A DNA stretch of 64,000 bases from Macropodus opercularis (Eukaryota > Chordata > Actinopteri > Anabantiformes > Osphronemidae): positions 10,472,501 through 10,536,500 of the forward strand of contig CM061091.1 of assembly GCA_030770545.1 (NCBI GenBank). The letters run 5' to 3'. The notes below the pieces were generated by a model. That model had not been told where the DNA came from. It saw only the letters and a list, made by a program, of their open reading frames with translations, and searched no databases. Below, piece by piece: positions 34,501-43,027 of the stretch (positions are counted from its first letter, which is position 1; the number at the start of each line of letters is the position of its first letter). A program made the translations under genes and the position numbers.

Positions 34501-36785
34501 ATATATTTTCTTCTACTAGGAAATGGTAGATGTCTACACAAAACGCCTTGAAAGTACTTGCACACAGATTTTCTTCTTAAAATGATTGCAGTTTTTGAGT
34601 CAATTAAGTAATAATAATAGGGTTTGAAGTTATTGCCTAAAGTCTATATATATGCCAAGATGACTGTTCAGTTTTGAGTCTAGATTCACTGTTTAATTAC
34701 ACAGTAAGGAGACGCAAAACTTGTTCCACTATATGAGTGGGGCCAAAGAAAATTCAGACATTAAAAAATCATTCATTACAAGCATAAGTTTCCTAAAACT
34801 ATGCACGTTTAAATTTAAAATTCTTTCTCAACATGTGAAACCTTTGACTTTTATGGTTTCTGCATCTGGCAAAGACTGGAGACCTTAAGTCAAAGGTCAT
34901 GGCTGTTCTTTCAGTGGATCATACACAAAGGAAACTCTGGTGTCCTCGGTGTCAGTGACATACAGGACACCACTGGTAGGTGGTATTTATATAGGACTTG
35001 ATGGAGACGGTCTTCTGGTCCAGCTGGGCAGCTATGATGCTCTCATTTCAAACCACACAAATGAGAAAAAAGTTTTCAATGTTTAGCTGAAACCAGGCTT
35101 ATTAACATTATGATCTGTTTTTCAGATTATGAAGAGGAATTTAAATAATGTGAAGAGAATGACATCCCACCCCATATATCAGTACTGTAAGTGTCCAAAT
35201 TTCTGTTCAGTTTTTTTTTTTTTGTGTAATTTTTAATTTTCCCTGTTCTCTATTTCTCTCTTTTCTGTGTGGGTTACTTTGTGCGTGTCAGACATGACAG
35301 GGGCTCAGGATGGTAGTGTGAGAATGTTTGAGTGGAACAGACCTCAACAGCTCATTTGCTTCAGACAAGCAGGCAATGCTCGTGTTACTCGACTCTATTT
35401 CAACTCCCAGGGCAATAAGGTACACACTCGCATAGACACTCCGTGCAACACCTGTGTTTTGTCTATTCGGTCTGACCGTCATTGCTCTGTGTTCTTCCTG
35501 TAGTGCGGAGTCGCAGACGGAGAGGGCTTCCTTAGTCTCTGGCAGGTCAACCAGACATCCTCAAACCCAAAACCATACCTGGTAAGGTCACCTCTCACCA
35601 CTGGAGCACACACTCTTTCATCTTTATACAAAATCTACACTTTAATCTGTAGAATTAATACATTCTCTTTGTTTTTTGTGTTCTGATCATAAGAGCTGGC
35701 AGTGCCACACAAAGACCTGTGGGGATTTTGCTTTCATCACATCCTCCAGCCTTATTGCCACTGCAGGCCAGTCCAATGATAACCGGTATGTGCTCTAACA
35801 CCACCACTGAAGTAACACAGATCTTTTTCATTTGAGTAACTGATATTATCATTGGTTGTTTGCAGAAACGTTTGCCTGTGGGATACTCTGATTTCACCAA
35901 GCAATACCATGGTTCATGGTAGGAAAGGCCATATGTCTCAAACAAGCCCATTTTTATTAAGTTTCCTCTTATAACAAGTTATCCATATTGATTTATTTTT
36001 TATTTCTTCTTAGCTTTCCCCTGCCATGAGAACGGGGCCACTGTGTTGCAGTATGCTCCTAAACAGCAGCTGCTGATCACTGGAGGCAGAAAGGGCTTTG
36101 TGTGTGTGTTCGACATCCGCCAGAGGCAGCTGCTGCATACTTTCCAGGCCCATGACTCAGCCATCAAGGCCCTTGCACTGGATGCCTATGAGGATTTCTT
36201 CGTCACTGGGTCTGCCGAGGGCAACATGAAGGTGACACACGCTCGCACTAAACGGAGGAAAAACGTCTAGAATTAGACTTGGATTTGATTAAATGTTGAA
36301 AAAAAAACATTTTCTAAGTCTCAATCCTAAGTCTGTTCAGTTGCTATCAAACTCAAAAATATAATCAGCAACTAAAGCCAGAAACATTTAGTATTTTAGT
36401 AGTTTTAATTAATGCTGTCTAATATCCTCACATGGTGAATAAATATCTACTGACTGTATATCTATAAATATAAACCTGCAGCTTATTAGATCATTGTTAT
36501 CTATCAATCAGCTGATGTTTTTTTTGTTTGTTTTAATGAAATTATTATTACAGTAACAACCTTCCCTGTCTCCAGGTGTGGAAGTTAGCTGGCCATGGAC
36601 TCATGCACTCTTTCAGCCATGAGCATGCCAAGCAGTCCATCTTCCGTAACATCGGTGCCGGCGTCATGCAGGTGGAGACTCACCCCAATAACCGCATCTT
36701 CACCTGTGGAGCAGATGGTACCTTGAAGATGAGGGTCCTCCCTGATCGTTACAATATCCCCAGCAGCTTGGTTGACATCCTGTAA
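7511..36785 (+). CDS. dmxl2: DmX-like protein 2 (rabconnectin-3 alpha), 53 constitutive exons plus 4 cassette exons
   Basis: Encodes the large WD-repeat protein DMXL2, which with WDR7 (rabconnectin-3 beta) forms the metazoan RAVE-like complex that assembles and regulates the V-ATPase on synaptic vesicles and endosomes; it also binds Rab3 regulators. The start MHLHQVLTGAVNPGD and the end ILxxL-type tail (SSLVDIL) match vertebrate DMXL2 rather than DMXL1 (which begins MNLHQ). Joining exons by GT-AG sites keeps one open frame throughout: 9,111 nt, about 3,036 residues, essentially the mammalian length. WD40 repeats lie at the N-terminus (residues about 100-600) and C-terminus (about 2,750-3,036), with a Rav1-like helical core at about 1,100-1,900 and acidic or proline-rich linkers between. 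Four extra in-frame cassette exons would raise it to 3,149 residues. The gene looks intact. Individual exon coordinates are given in the exon-block entries. Confidence 0.97.
7598..12459 (+). other. dmxl2 intron 1 (4.9 kb)
   Basis: Longest intron of the gene. The first ~650 bp is still CpG-rich (promoter flank). The remainder is AT-rich with no exon, repeat family or RNA gene that I recognise. ORFs at 9773-10081 (-), 11015-11239 (-) and 11445-11642 (+) resemble nothing known to me. A long first intron is the usual place for enhancers, but none can be named from sequence alone. Confidence 0.6.
13438..15463 (+). other. dmxl2 introns 5-7, mostly unremarkable
   Basis: Introns 13438-14263, 14331-14448 and 14622-15463 flank exons 6 and 7. 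The only recognisable item is a short fish-repeat fragment at 14041-14089. Otherwise AT-rich with no coding signal. Confidence 0.6.
14041..14089. repeat. Fragment of a widespread fish interspersed repeat
   Basis: CATTCATCTTCTGAAACGC followed by TTTATCCTGCTATGGGTCATGAG closely resembles the start of a very common teleost repeat (the CATTCATCTTCTGAACCGC... type). Only about 50 bp is preserved, inside dmxl2 intron 5. The family name is not certain from memory. Confidence 0.5.
16749..17356 (+). repeat. dmxl2 intron 11: retroelement tail, inverted repeats and poly-T
   Basis: This 608-bp intron is almost entirely repeat-like. It opens with a retroelement-tail fragment in reverse orientation (about 16788-16822: ACTTTATTCATCCCAAAGGG). 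A perfect 31-bp inverted repeat follows (16847-16877 and 16882-16912, 4-bp spacer). Next come six exact copies of the core TAATGAGATGC or its reverse complement, on the plus strand at 16922, 16945 and 17157 and on the minus strand at 16976, 16999 and 17058, plus degenerate copies. A 26-nt T run (17321-17346) abuts the 3' splice site. The repeat family is not recognised. Confidence 0.85.
17357..21795 (+). other. dmxl2: dmxl2 exons 12-22
   Basis: Coding exons: 17357-17626, 17870-18099, 18559-18764, 18932-19053, 19261-19350, 19477-19579, 19694-19813, 19922-20149, 20306-20592, 20885-21057, 21144-21795. These cover residues about 535-1361. They include the strongly conserved stretch GGVSELARINSLHTSAFSNV, the WD-like SRVRFWRCAV, and the large exon 22 (652 nt) with HVHLDWLSKEDGSHILTVG-type blades (the H is Y in the first position here) and a Ser/Glu-rich linker. 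The exon 21 acceptor could be 20884/20885 or six bases later; both keep frame. The ends of exons 13 and 14 are set by phase. Confidence 0.9.
21956..27698 (+). other. dmxl2: dmxl2 exons 23-37: Rav1-like core and coiled region
   Basis: Coding exons: 21956-22285, 22361-22480, 22661-22796, 23346-23456, 23627-23796, 23928-24025, 24114-24279, 24664-24928, 25026-25228, 25376-25759, 26086-26268, 26350-26646, 26774-26965, 27079-27155, 27568-27698. Exons 26-31 encode the block most conserved with yeast Rav1 and Drosophila Rbcn-3A (STCHFAWAFHSEAEEEL, GDPQWSELRAVGVGWWIRNI, FEQSAAFFLLAGSLKDAIEV). Exon 32 carries a long Asp/Glu run. Exon 34 has an ERRRLQAKQQHSERRKAWL basic helix. The exon 34 acceptor at 26349 is atypical (AAACAAAG) and the 81-nt intron before it has no stop in frame. 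The rest agree with mammalian DMXL2. Confidence 0.9.
28105..28350 (+). other. dmxl2: dmxl2 exon 38
   Basis: GVSSLISLLTSAREEDQPR through the LFRLAAHPLNTRMWAAVFGG block, highly conserved with mammalian DMXL2. It ends in phase 1 at KRPEAPP just before the cassette-exon region. Introns on both sides (27699-28104 and 28351-30256) contain no other constitutive exon. Confidence 0.93.
28656..28829 (+). other. dmxl2: Probable dmxl2 cassette exon A (174 nt)
   Basis: Open in the dmxl2 frame with acceptor gtgtcccag and a consensus donor gtgagt; phase 1 at both ends, so inclusion adds 58 residues without disturbing the frame. The peptide is acidic then proline-rich (SSDFEAASPEESQEETG, later KPKRPPPP). 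It falls in the disordered linker where mammalian DMXL2 is also variable. Usage needs transcript evidence; it could be constitutive in this fish. Confidence 0.6.
29116..29187 (+). other. dmxl2: Possible dmxl2 cassette exon B (72 nt)
   Basis: Reads TAEPSKECSEAKAEQLSQSE in frame, phase 1 at both ends, with a good donor (GCAG|GTACAC). The acceptor (ctgaag) has a weak pyrimidine tract, so the start is less sure than the end. Composition (Glu/Lys/Ser/Ala) suits the same disordered linker as exon A. Confidence 0.4.
29931..29957 (+). other. dmxl2: Possible dmxl2 microexon C (27 nt)
   Basis: A 27-nt unit bounded by a long T-rich tract ending gccag and a donor gtttgt. It is phase 1 at both ends and would insert nine residues (about EIVTQDNGE). 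Size and the upstream pyrimidine tract resemble neuronal microexons. The donor is not strong, so this remains a prediction. Confidence 0.4.
31760..33194 (+). other. dmxl2 intron region around cassette D
   Basis: A 1.4-kb interval between constitutive exons 43 and 44. Apart from the 66-nt cassette exon it holds no recognised repeat or coding exon. The ORF at 32893-33198 continues into exon 44 but in a different frame from the gene. Confidence 0.6.
32373..32438 (+). other. dmxl2: Probable dmxl2 cassette exon D (66 nt)
   Basis: In-frame, phase 0 at both ends, preceded by a TG-rich tract ending gtgtag and followed by gtagta. It encodes 22 residues beginning SVENHMDHINPNC. The peptide sits between KKRKQSE and VEADLGYPGGKAK, a junction where I recall vertebrate DMXL2 isoforms differing by a similar segment. 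Coding-like and stop-free. Confidence 0.6.
33839..35125 (+). other. dmxl2 intron 46 (1.3 kb)
   Basis: Contains the truncated gldn-like segment described separately (34859-35049). The rest, including a 108-codon minus-strand ORF at 34239-34565, is not recognised. Confidence 0.6.
34859..35049 (-). pseudogene. Decayed partial copy of the gldn terminal exon
   Basis: The sequence closely matches plus-strand 39166-39380, part of the olfactomedin-domain exon of gldn, in the same orientation. Shared long runs include AAACTCTGGTGTCC, GTGTCAGTGACATACAGGAC, GTAGGTGGTATTTATATAGG and TCTTCTGGTCCAGCTGGGCA. Relative to the source it has an insertion near 34870, a loss of several bases near 34905 and a loss of about 30 bp near 34972, so the frame is broken. 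It lies antisense within dmxl2 intron 46. No other gldn exon is detectable next to it. Confidence 0.85.
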
Positions 36786-37407
36786 CAACTGCTTCCACTC
36801 GAGAGGGTCCATAGAGAGAGCGAGAGAAAGAAAAAACACAAGCTTATGTAACACCCGCTAGGCTTTAATAGGATAATTGATGGGGAAAGATCACCACTTT
36901 TGGGGTCTGTCAGAGTGTGCAGTGTTTACTGTTGATGTAAATCATATCCAGAATGGAGCTGCAAATGTTTGGATTTTTTTTTTCCCCCATAGGCTGAAAG
37001 CAATGTTACAAGCAAAAGGTATCATACTTGATTTTAAAGCTAGATTTACTGTAATTTTATTGAAGAATCTCTACTCTTAGAGTGTGTCCATAGGGAAGCT
37101 ATGCATGTCCTGTTCTCGTTACGCGGTGCAATCACAGGTCTATTGATAGTGCTCTGTAAAAGTGCTCAAGCAAAAATTTTAAAAGTGTGTACTTGTCGTC
37201 ATTTTGTGCCCACAGCTGAATTCTCTTAGCATCTACTGTAACCAGCACTGTGGTTTGTTATTAAGTCAGTGGTTTCCAGTGTGAATCAAGTTGTTGGAAT
37301 CTGCTTTTTGTTTCAGTGGTTTTACACCCCCCTCCTAGTCCCGCCTTTTTGCCTGGCTGTTCCCGGTCTTTATTGCGGAGCTGATGGTGCGTTGCTCCAA
37401 TAGTATA

Positions 37408-37444
37408 CCCCCCACCCCCCACCCCCCACCCCCCCCCCCCGCCC
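37408..37444. repeat. C-rich block (G-quadruplex potential on minus strand)
   Basis: Successive runs of six to twelve C separated by single A residues. The complementary strand has at least four runs of six or more G with one-base loops, a strong G-quadruplex pattern; the mRNA sense strand is C-rich and could bind poly(C)-binding proteins. Located about 620 nt after the dmxl2 stop. Confidence 0.9.
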
Positions 37445-38439
37445 GACTCCCTGTTTCACTTGCTGCTTGTCACTCACTCTGACCTCTCCTGATTTGGGCT
37501 CCGCTTAGATCGGTCAGGTTGTCGAGCGTGTTTACTCTGCTGTGTCTGCCATCTGTACACCTTCCCATCCTCCTGCCCTCAAATGCCTGATTGCGTGGCA
37601 GACTCACCGCTAGAGCATTCCTGTTTGGAAGGTGATGTGTTTTACTTCTGTAACTGTGATTTTCAATGTTTCCATCTGTCTGGTCCAAACCAAAAACAGA
37701 AGCTACCCACCCAGAACACAACGAAGAAACACAACGGTTCACTTCTGGTTTTGCACAAGATATTGTTTGATTTGTTTTTTAATTTAATTTTATTATTTAT
37801 AAATTTGTTTGGTTGGCTGTTCCTTTGTAAACCTAATCTAACTTATTGCCTTTTATTTTAGGAATGTAAGGTGTTTTACTGTATCTGACTGGGAGATGTG
37901 CAACAGTCTACTGTATGTAAGTGTGTGTTACCTTGCTAGTTTTTACTGTCATCCATAAGGAATAGATATTTGCACTCAAATACTGGAGACACTAAAAGTT
38001 TATTTGAAATAAAGAAGTTATTGAAGAAGAAACTGTTCTATACAAATGAATGTCTGGCTTTATTTGGCCTAGTGTTAAATCAGTTGAAATAGTTTTAATA
38101 TATAAATGATATAAATATATATATATGAAATATCGCAACACCTTGTACAAACATAAAAGCATTTCTTTATTTTTGGTTTGTATCATACCAGCTGGATTAG
38201 TTGTAACTTTTGTTAAGTGTATGTATGGTATTTATTAAAGAGATTTGTGTTTCTCTCTTTCTGCCCGTTATGTATACGTATCATACAGTATGTGTTTCAC
38301 CAATGATCCTACCGGTGTCTTGTGTTCGTGTGTACTAATGCGAAAGAAGCCAGTATCACGGGTAGACACTTATTGTGCACTTGACCCTGGAGGTGTCCGA
38401 GAGAACAGGTCATGGTCAGAGTTTCACCTTTGTAAAGAG

Positions 38440-38456
38440 AATAAATTCTTTTTATT
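38440..38456. terminator. Back-to-back poly(A) hexamers between dmxl2 and gldn
   Basis: AATAAA on the plus strand (38440-38445) and AATAAA on the minus strand (TTTATT at 38451-38456) lie 5 bp apart, in the tail-to-tail interval. They would end dmxl2 (distal site) and gldn transcripts respectively and give transcripts that touch or overlap. Prediction from hexamers only. Confidence 0.4.
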
Positions 38457-39060
38457 TCATCAGGGTGATTTTGCAGTGGCCATTTTTTGTGATTTATAGT
38501 TTTCTCAGGAGCAATTCGGGAGCAGGAACCATGCGGCATCACTACAAAGGCAGGTGGTCTGTTTTATATATACAGTACAAACTACCTAATATATAACCTT
38601 TTACAAAAATACACAAATGATAACTGTCGTGCAAACACATCAAAAAATTACTTGCAATACAAACAATCATAACGCAAGCTAAGCTATTTTTTCCCCACAA
38701 TTTTAGTAATGCATTGTTACATAGAGGAAAGTCTATAAACAGCAAGATTTGTGGAAGAGAATCGAACTCTCAGAACCTTTTTGTTTTAAGTTCTGACTTT
38801 AAGCATAAAATTCATATATGTCAGAATTCTGAGATTATATTCAGAATTTTAAGGGTCAGAAATCTAATATTTTAGTGGTGGTCTGTATTTTCTTCATCTT
38901 TTGTAAGTATGAATGACTATTTCCCAATAATCATTCATTTAAAATTCTTTAAAAACACAACTTCATCTGACAAGATTACACTACAAGGGAATGATGACAG
39001 TGATTGTTTCTTCTCTTTTACAGACTGTTCCTGCATGTTGTCTGATGTTCAGTTTGTTTT

Positions 39061-42000
39061 TCACTCATCAGAGATGAAGTGGACCACATAGAGTTTGACG
39101 ACGCTGTGGTCCCACACGTACAAGTGTCTGTCTTTTGGGCTATAGGAGAGCATTGCCAGCACTCCATCTGGAGCCCTTAGGTCAAAGGTCATGTTGACTG
39201 GCTTTCCTTTCAGCAGATCATACGCAAAAGAAACTCTGGTGTCCTTGGTGTCAGTGACATACAGGACACCGCAGGCAATGAAGGCATTGCCGGCCTTGGT
39301 GCGGGGGTAGGTGGTATTTATATAGGACGTGATGGAGAAGGTCTTCTGGTCCAGCTGGGCAGCTATAATGCTCTCATCTTTACTGGATGCAAAAATCAGC
39401 CACAAGCCATTTTCATCTGCTGCCAGTTTGAAGTAAGTCTTGGAGTTGTGGAGCAGGTAGGCAAGGTCACGATACAAAGCGTTGTCCACAAAGAGTGTGT
39501 GAAGTTTCTTGGCGTGAAGGTCAAATCTATGAAAAAACAAGCAGCAAGTTGTGAACCAGTAGAAAGCAGAAGCACTAGCAAACCAAAATCCCTAAATAAC
39601 TGAGCTTACCTGGCGATGCTGGAAGTACCGGCAATATGATAATAGAAGGAACCATTATGGACCGTGTGGCCACAGCCTTGGTAGAACTTTCCAACATCCA
39701 CTATCTCACTGATATTGTTCTGGAGGGAGGCAATGCTTTGATAGTGCCTCAGCACTCGACCTGGAGAGGAACAAATAATAATATGTTTGCTGCTAAAGCA
39801 CAAAATTGAAATATTTCCTTATTCAACCTACCAGAAAAATGTTCTGCCACCCATATTTGCTCATCGTTTAGCTGAGCTGTGTCTTTCATCCATGTGCCAA
39901 ATGTGTCGCTCATCTTCATCACGTTTCTGGGGTTGATCAGGGACTTAATGAGGCATTCTGGAAAAATAAAATCAAATAAACCACTTAAAGGCTTTAGTCT
40001 CTCTTTACACTGACACACTTCTCAGAAAACACACACCATTCTTCTTAGCCAGCTTCTGACGATGGGTCTCAGCCGCTTTTACAGATGTGGTTTCATCGTT
40101 AGGATTTGCCTGTAGCAGTCCTGTCAGAAAGAAGGTCCGTTATTTATAATGCTAACACATGTTGAACAGATCAAAACACTTCGTGGGAAAATGGAAAATG
40201 GAAGATTTTACCAGCAACACTTCCATAATAGCCAAGGAAGGACAGTATGGAGCCTGGAGTGTGTTTGTTGTCTGTCCAGACACCTACCTGAAGTCTGCAT
40301 GGCCTGAAGGTTGGCTCTGTGGTGCCTTGTTTTCGGAGGCCCTTGAGGCCCAGGAGGTCCAGGAGGGCCCATCAGCCCAGGTGGCCCTGGAGGACCAGGA
40401 GGACCGGGAGGGCCTAAAGAAGGACCGGACAATGTTTAAGCAATCTGCATTCAAACGATTTTTTAAAGTTATTTTAAGTTGCAAATACAATTGAGTTGAT
40501 GTTAATATAGCTCTACGTGCCTTCGATAAAGACGTCATTGGATGCTTGACCTTCTTCTCCAGGTGGGCCAGGCTCTCCTTTTTCACCCGGTTCTCCTTTC
40601 TCACCTGGCAGCCCTGTAGAGGTCATTACAGTATGTAAATCAGCTCCATGATAACATTGTTGCCCTCAATCCACTTAAGCCCTATTGTTAACGCCATGAA
40701 TGAATGAATCCTGTTATCCACTGTGGAGGTGAACAAAGAGGAGTGGGAGAACACAGGAAGACAGTCTTCTGGTTCATTCAGCTGAAGCTCAAAACCGCAG
40801 AGCTGAATAATATTAGTTGGGGATGTGAGAAAAGGCCAGCTGTTCCAGTCATTTATGAATCACTGTCGGAAACTGCTGGCAGTAAAGTCTGACGTCTTTA
40901 CGATTGGACAAGGAAACTGAAATCGAACTGAAAGCACGTTTTGGGTTTTTTGCGGGTGTATCATTTGAAGTGACTGTGGTATTTTGGTATTTTTACCTTC
41001 AGGACATACTCAACCTTTTACGGTTACATTTTATTACTAGTTCATTACTTAAAAGACCAACATTGCCTAAGGCATTCATATAAATGGATGGTAAGTAAAA
41101 TCAGAATAGAACTTTTTTCTTACCTCTTTTTCCTCTTTTCCCATCAGCCCCAGGCAGCCCATTCAATCCAGGGAGGCCATCAGTCCCATTGTGTCCAGGC
41201 AAACCATCTTGACCAGGCAAACCTACAGTGACACAGAAAACCTTTACAGTAAACTGAATGGAAGGCATATTTAAATTTGTACAATTTTCTTTCCACCTGC
41301 TTTGCACAGGCTCCACTCGCACTCTTTTGCATCTCACTAATTATTTGTAGCTGTGGTAACATCTGAATTTCCCCACTTTGGGATCAATAAAGAATTATTT
41401 TGTCTTATCTTATTCAGCAAGGATATAGGTCACTGAACTACCAATGAAATACAGTAAAGTCTGCTGAATGACTTTCTTTTAACAGCATGAAGGGTTTACC
41501 TACCAGGTGGTCCCGGAGGTCCTGCAACCAAAGGGTTTGAAAATGTTAGAAAATATAAAGTGAGGTGTTTAAAATGATGTGGTAGTTTAAAGTAAGGTTG
41601 AGGCATACCAGCTATACAGGCTCCCTTAGAGCTGTTGCAGATATCAATCAACAATTTGATCTAAAAACAAACGGAGAATAAAAAGAAAACTCTGTAAAGA
41701 AAGTCATTTTTGTAACAAGGCAAGATTATCAAACCTTTAATGTTATGGAGATAAAACCCATTTTTGGGCCCAAGCTCTGGACCTGAATACTACAGAAGGA
41801 GTTACCGTATAGGGCCACTGTATGCTGTATATTAATCTCAAAGATGCACCTCAGAGACTGTCAGAACACTGAGGTTAAGATAGAAACTTTATTCTATCAG
41901 AGAATAATGTTTTAGCAGAGTTGGAGGAAGTGTTTTTCAGGTTATGCGACAGCATGTGTAGTATTTCTATTTACTCATTCTATGCCTCATATGTAGTAAA

Positions 42001-42561
42001 GCTTTAAGTCTTGCCGCTTACCGGGACCATGGAGTAGGTCATCATCATCATCATGTCATCCTGCACGTGTGCCTGGTGGTGACTCTGGCTGTGGTGGTGT
42101 TTGTGCTTTGACTCCAGCTTTCTTTTCTTCTCCGTTTGTTCTCCTACCTCCTGGCTGACCTCCTGCTGATGGAGCTCCTGTCCATCCACCTGGTGAACGT
42201 CCAAGAGCTCCTCCTGGAGGTCCTTCTCTAGCATTTCACTCCTTTTATTCCTGGAGTACTGATATTGTGGATGCTCCACCATGGTTGCTTGCTTCCCTGC
42301 TGCTCCTTTGGGCACCTCCTGGAAGAACTCTACTATCGAGCTCTGCTCCACCTCTGACAGTCTCGCTTCTGTCTGCTCCTGCACAAGGTGCTGTTGATTC
42401 TGACGGATCAAAAGCACCAGAAGGCCCACAGAGTTTATCAGCGCCACAACGCATGTCCCATACAGCACCAGCCGCTGAGGGAGAGTCATGCTGGGTGTTG
42501 GGATCCACATGGTTAGCACCTCACCTCCTTTTTTCTGATGGTCACCTACAACCCTCTGCAT
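39061..42561 (-). CDS. gldn: Gliomedin, 10 exons, 584 residues
   Basis: Gliomedin is a type II membrane or secreted collagen-like protein of myelinating glia that clusters sodium channels at nodes of Ranvier by binding neurofascin-186 and NrCAM. Exons in transcript order (plus coordinates): 42022-42561, 41609-41660, 41504-41521, 41124-41222, 40521-40613, 40288-40413, 40037-40120, 39832-39957, 39610-39760, 39061-39526; all phases agree. A transmembrane segment spans residues 31-52 and a furin-type site RNKR residues 104-107. A His-rich patch lies near 152-165, followed by the family signature MMMTYSMVP. Gly-X-Y collagen repeats run about 198-291 and an olfactomedin domain 338-581. The human protein has 551 residues. 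Intron 5 needs a GC donor. An internal Met (residue 17 or 25) could be the true start. Tail-to-tail with dmxl2, divergent from cyp19a1a. Confidence 0.94.
41361..41411. repeat. Non-LTR retroelement 3' tail fragment
   Basis: GAATTTCCCCACTTTGGGAT followed by CAATAAAGAATTATTTTGTC is the familiar teleost retroelement tail ending before a short simple repeat. It lies in gldn intron 3. The reverse-oriented version in dmxl2 intron 11 (about 16788-16822) is a fragment of the same kind. The exact family is not assigned. Confidence 0.6.
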
Positions 42562-42804
42562 TAGCTCTAGTACAGCAGTAAATGTGACATCAAAGTCTTA
42601 AAAAGACAGAGAAATTATCTTGTATTCCACCAAAAATCAGATTCTAACTAACGTATACAAGCACAAAGTCTTCATCTGAAAGGTCCTGCTCAGACTGTGA
42701 AAGCTCCAAACAGGGTCCAGTCAGCCTCAGTGCCTGTGTTCCACCCGGTTGGTCTATCTGAAGGCAGCCTGGTAAATACAGTGCTTCTTGTGTGGAGTAA
42801 GGGT

Positions 42805-42841
42805 TGTGTGTATGTGTGTGTCTGTGTGTGTGTGTGCATGC
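42805..42841. repeat. (GT)n microsatellite, imperfect
   Basis: Imperfect GT dinucleotide run upstream of gldn. It generates spurious ORFs on both strands. Confidence 0.85.
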
Positions 42842-42980
42842 CAACCAGTAATGTAGGAGTGGGCATTACACAATCTTCTGAGCTTGTCTGGGAAGAAACC
42901 CCGGCCTGTTCAGTCACCTGATTTATATTCAGGACAATCCATTCTACTGAATCGCCGTAGGCAGCCTGATATCACTCAAA

Positions 42981-42981
<1 letters not shown>

Positions 42982-43019
<38 letters not shown>

Positions 43020-43027
43020 CCACACAC
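42982..43027. repeat. (AC)n microsatellite
   Basis: AC repeats with a short CCCC interruption near 43017, in the gldn-cyp19a1a spacer. Confidence 0.95.

Larger units (their letters stand above)
30257..36785 (+). other. dmxl2: dmxl2 exons 39-53: C-terminal WD40 propeller
   Basis: Coding exons: 30257-30447, 30584-30717, 30818-30903, 31007-31208, 31642-31759, 33195-33281, 33432-33553, 33700-33838, 35126-35186, 35292-35419, 35504-35581, 35694-35785, 35866-35918, 36014-36231, 36576-36785. Diagnostic segments: RRRFNMRMLVPGRPVKE, PPELSMWDYFVAK, RRLWHFLVKQEILQETLIRY. The C-terminal repeats end GSVRMFEW, GFLSLWQV, NVCLWDTL, GFVCVFDIRQRQLLHTFQAH and NMKVWKLAGHG. Stop TAA is at 36783-36785. Confidence 0.94.
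36786..38460 (+). other. dmxl2: dmxl2 3' untranslated region with candidate poly(A) signals
   Basis: Non-coding sequence after the dmxl2 stop. AATAAA hexamers occur at 38008-38013 and 38440-38445, and an ATTAAA near 38234, giving a 3' UTR of roughly 1.2-1.7 kb. The interval includes the C-rich block at 37408-37444 and a TA-rich stretch near 38098-38130. The true cleavage site is unknown. Confidence 0.6.

Noticed and set aside
42267..42581. 104-codon plus-strand ORF over gldn exon 1
   Set aside because: It is antisense to a clearly coding exon with the gliomedin transmembrane segment, furin site and signature motif; a shadow frame.
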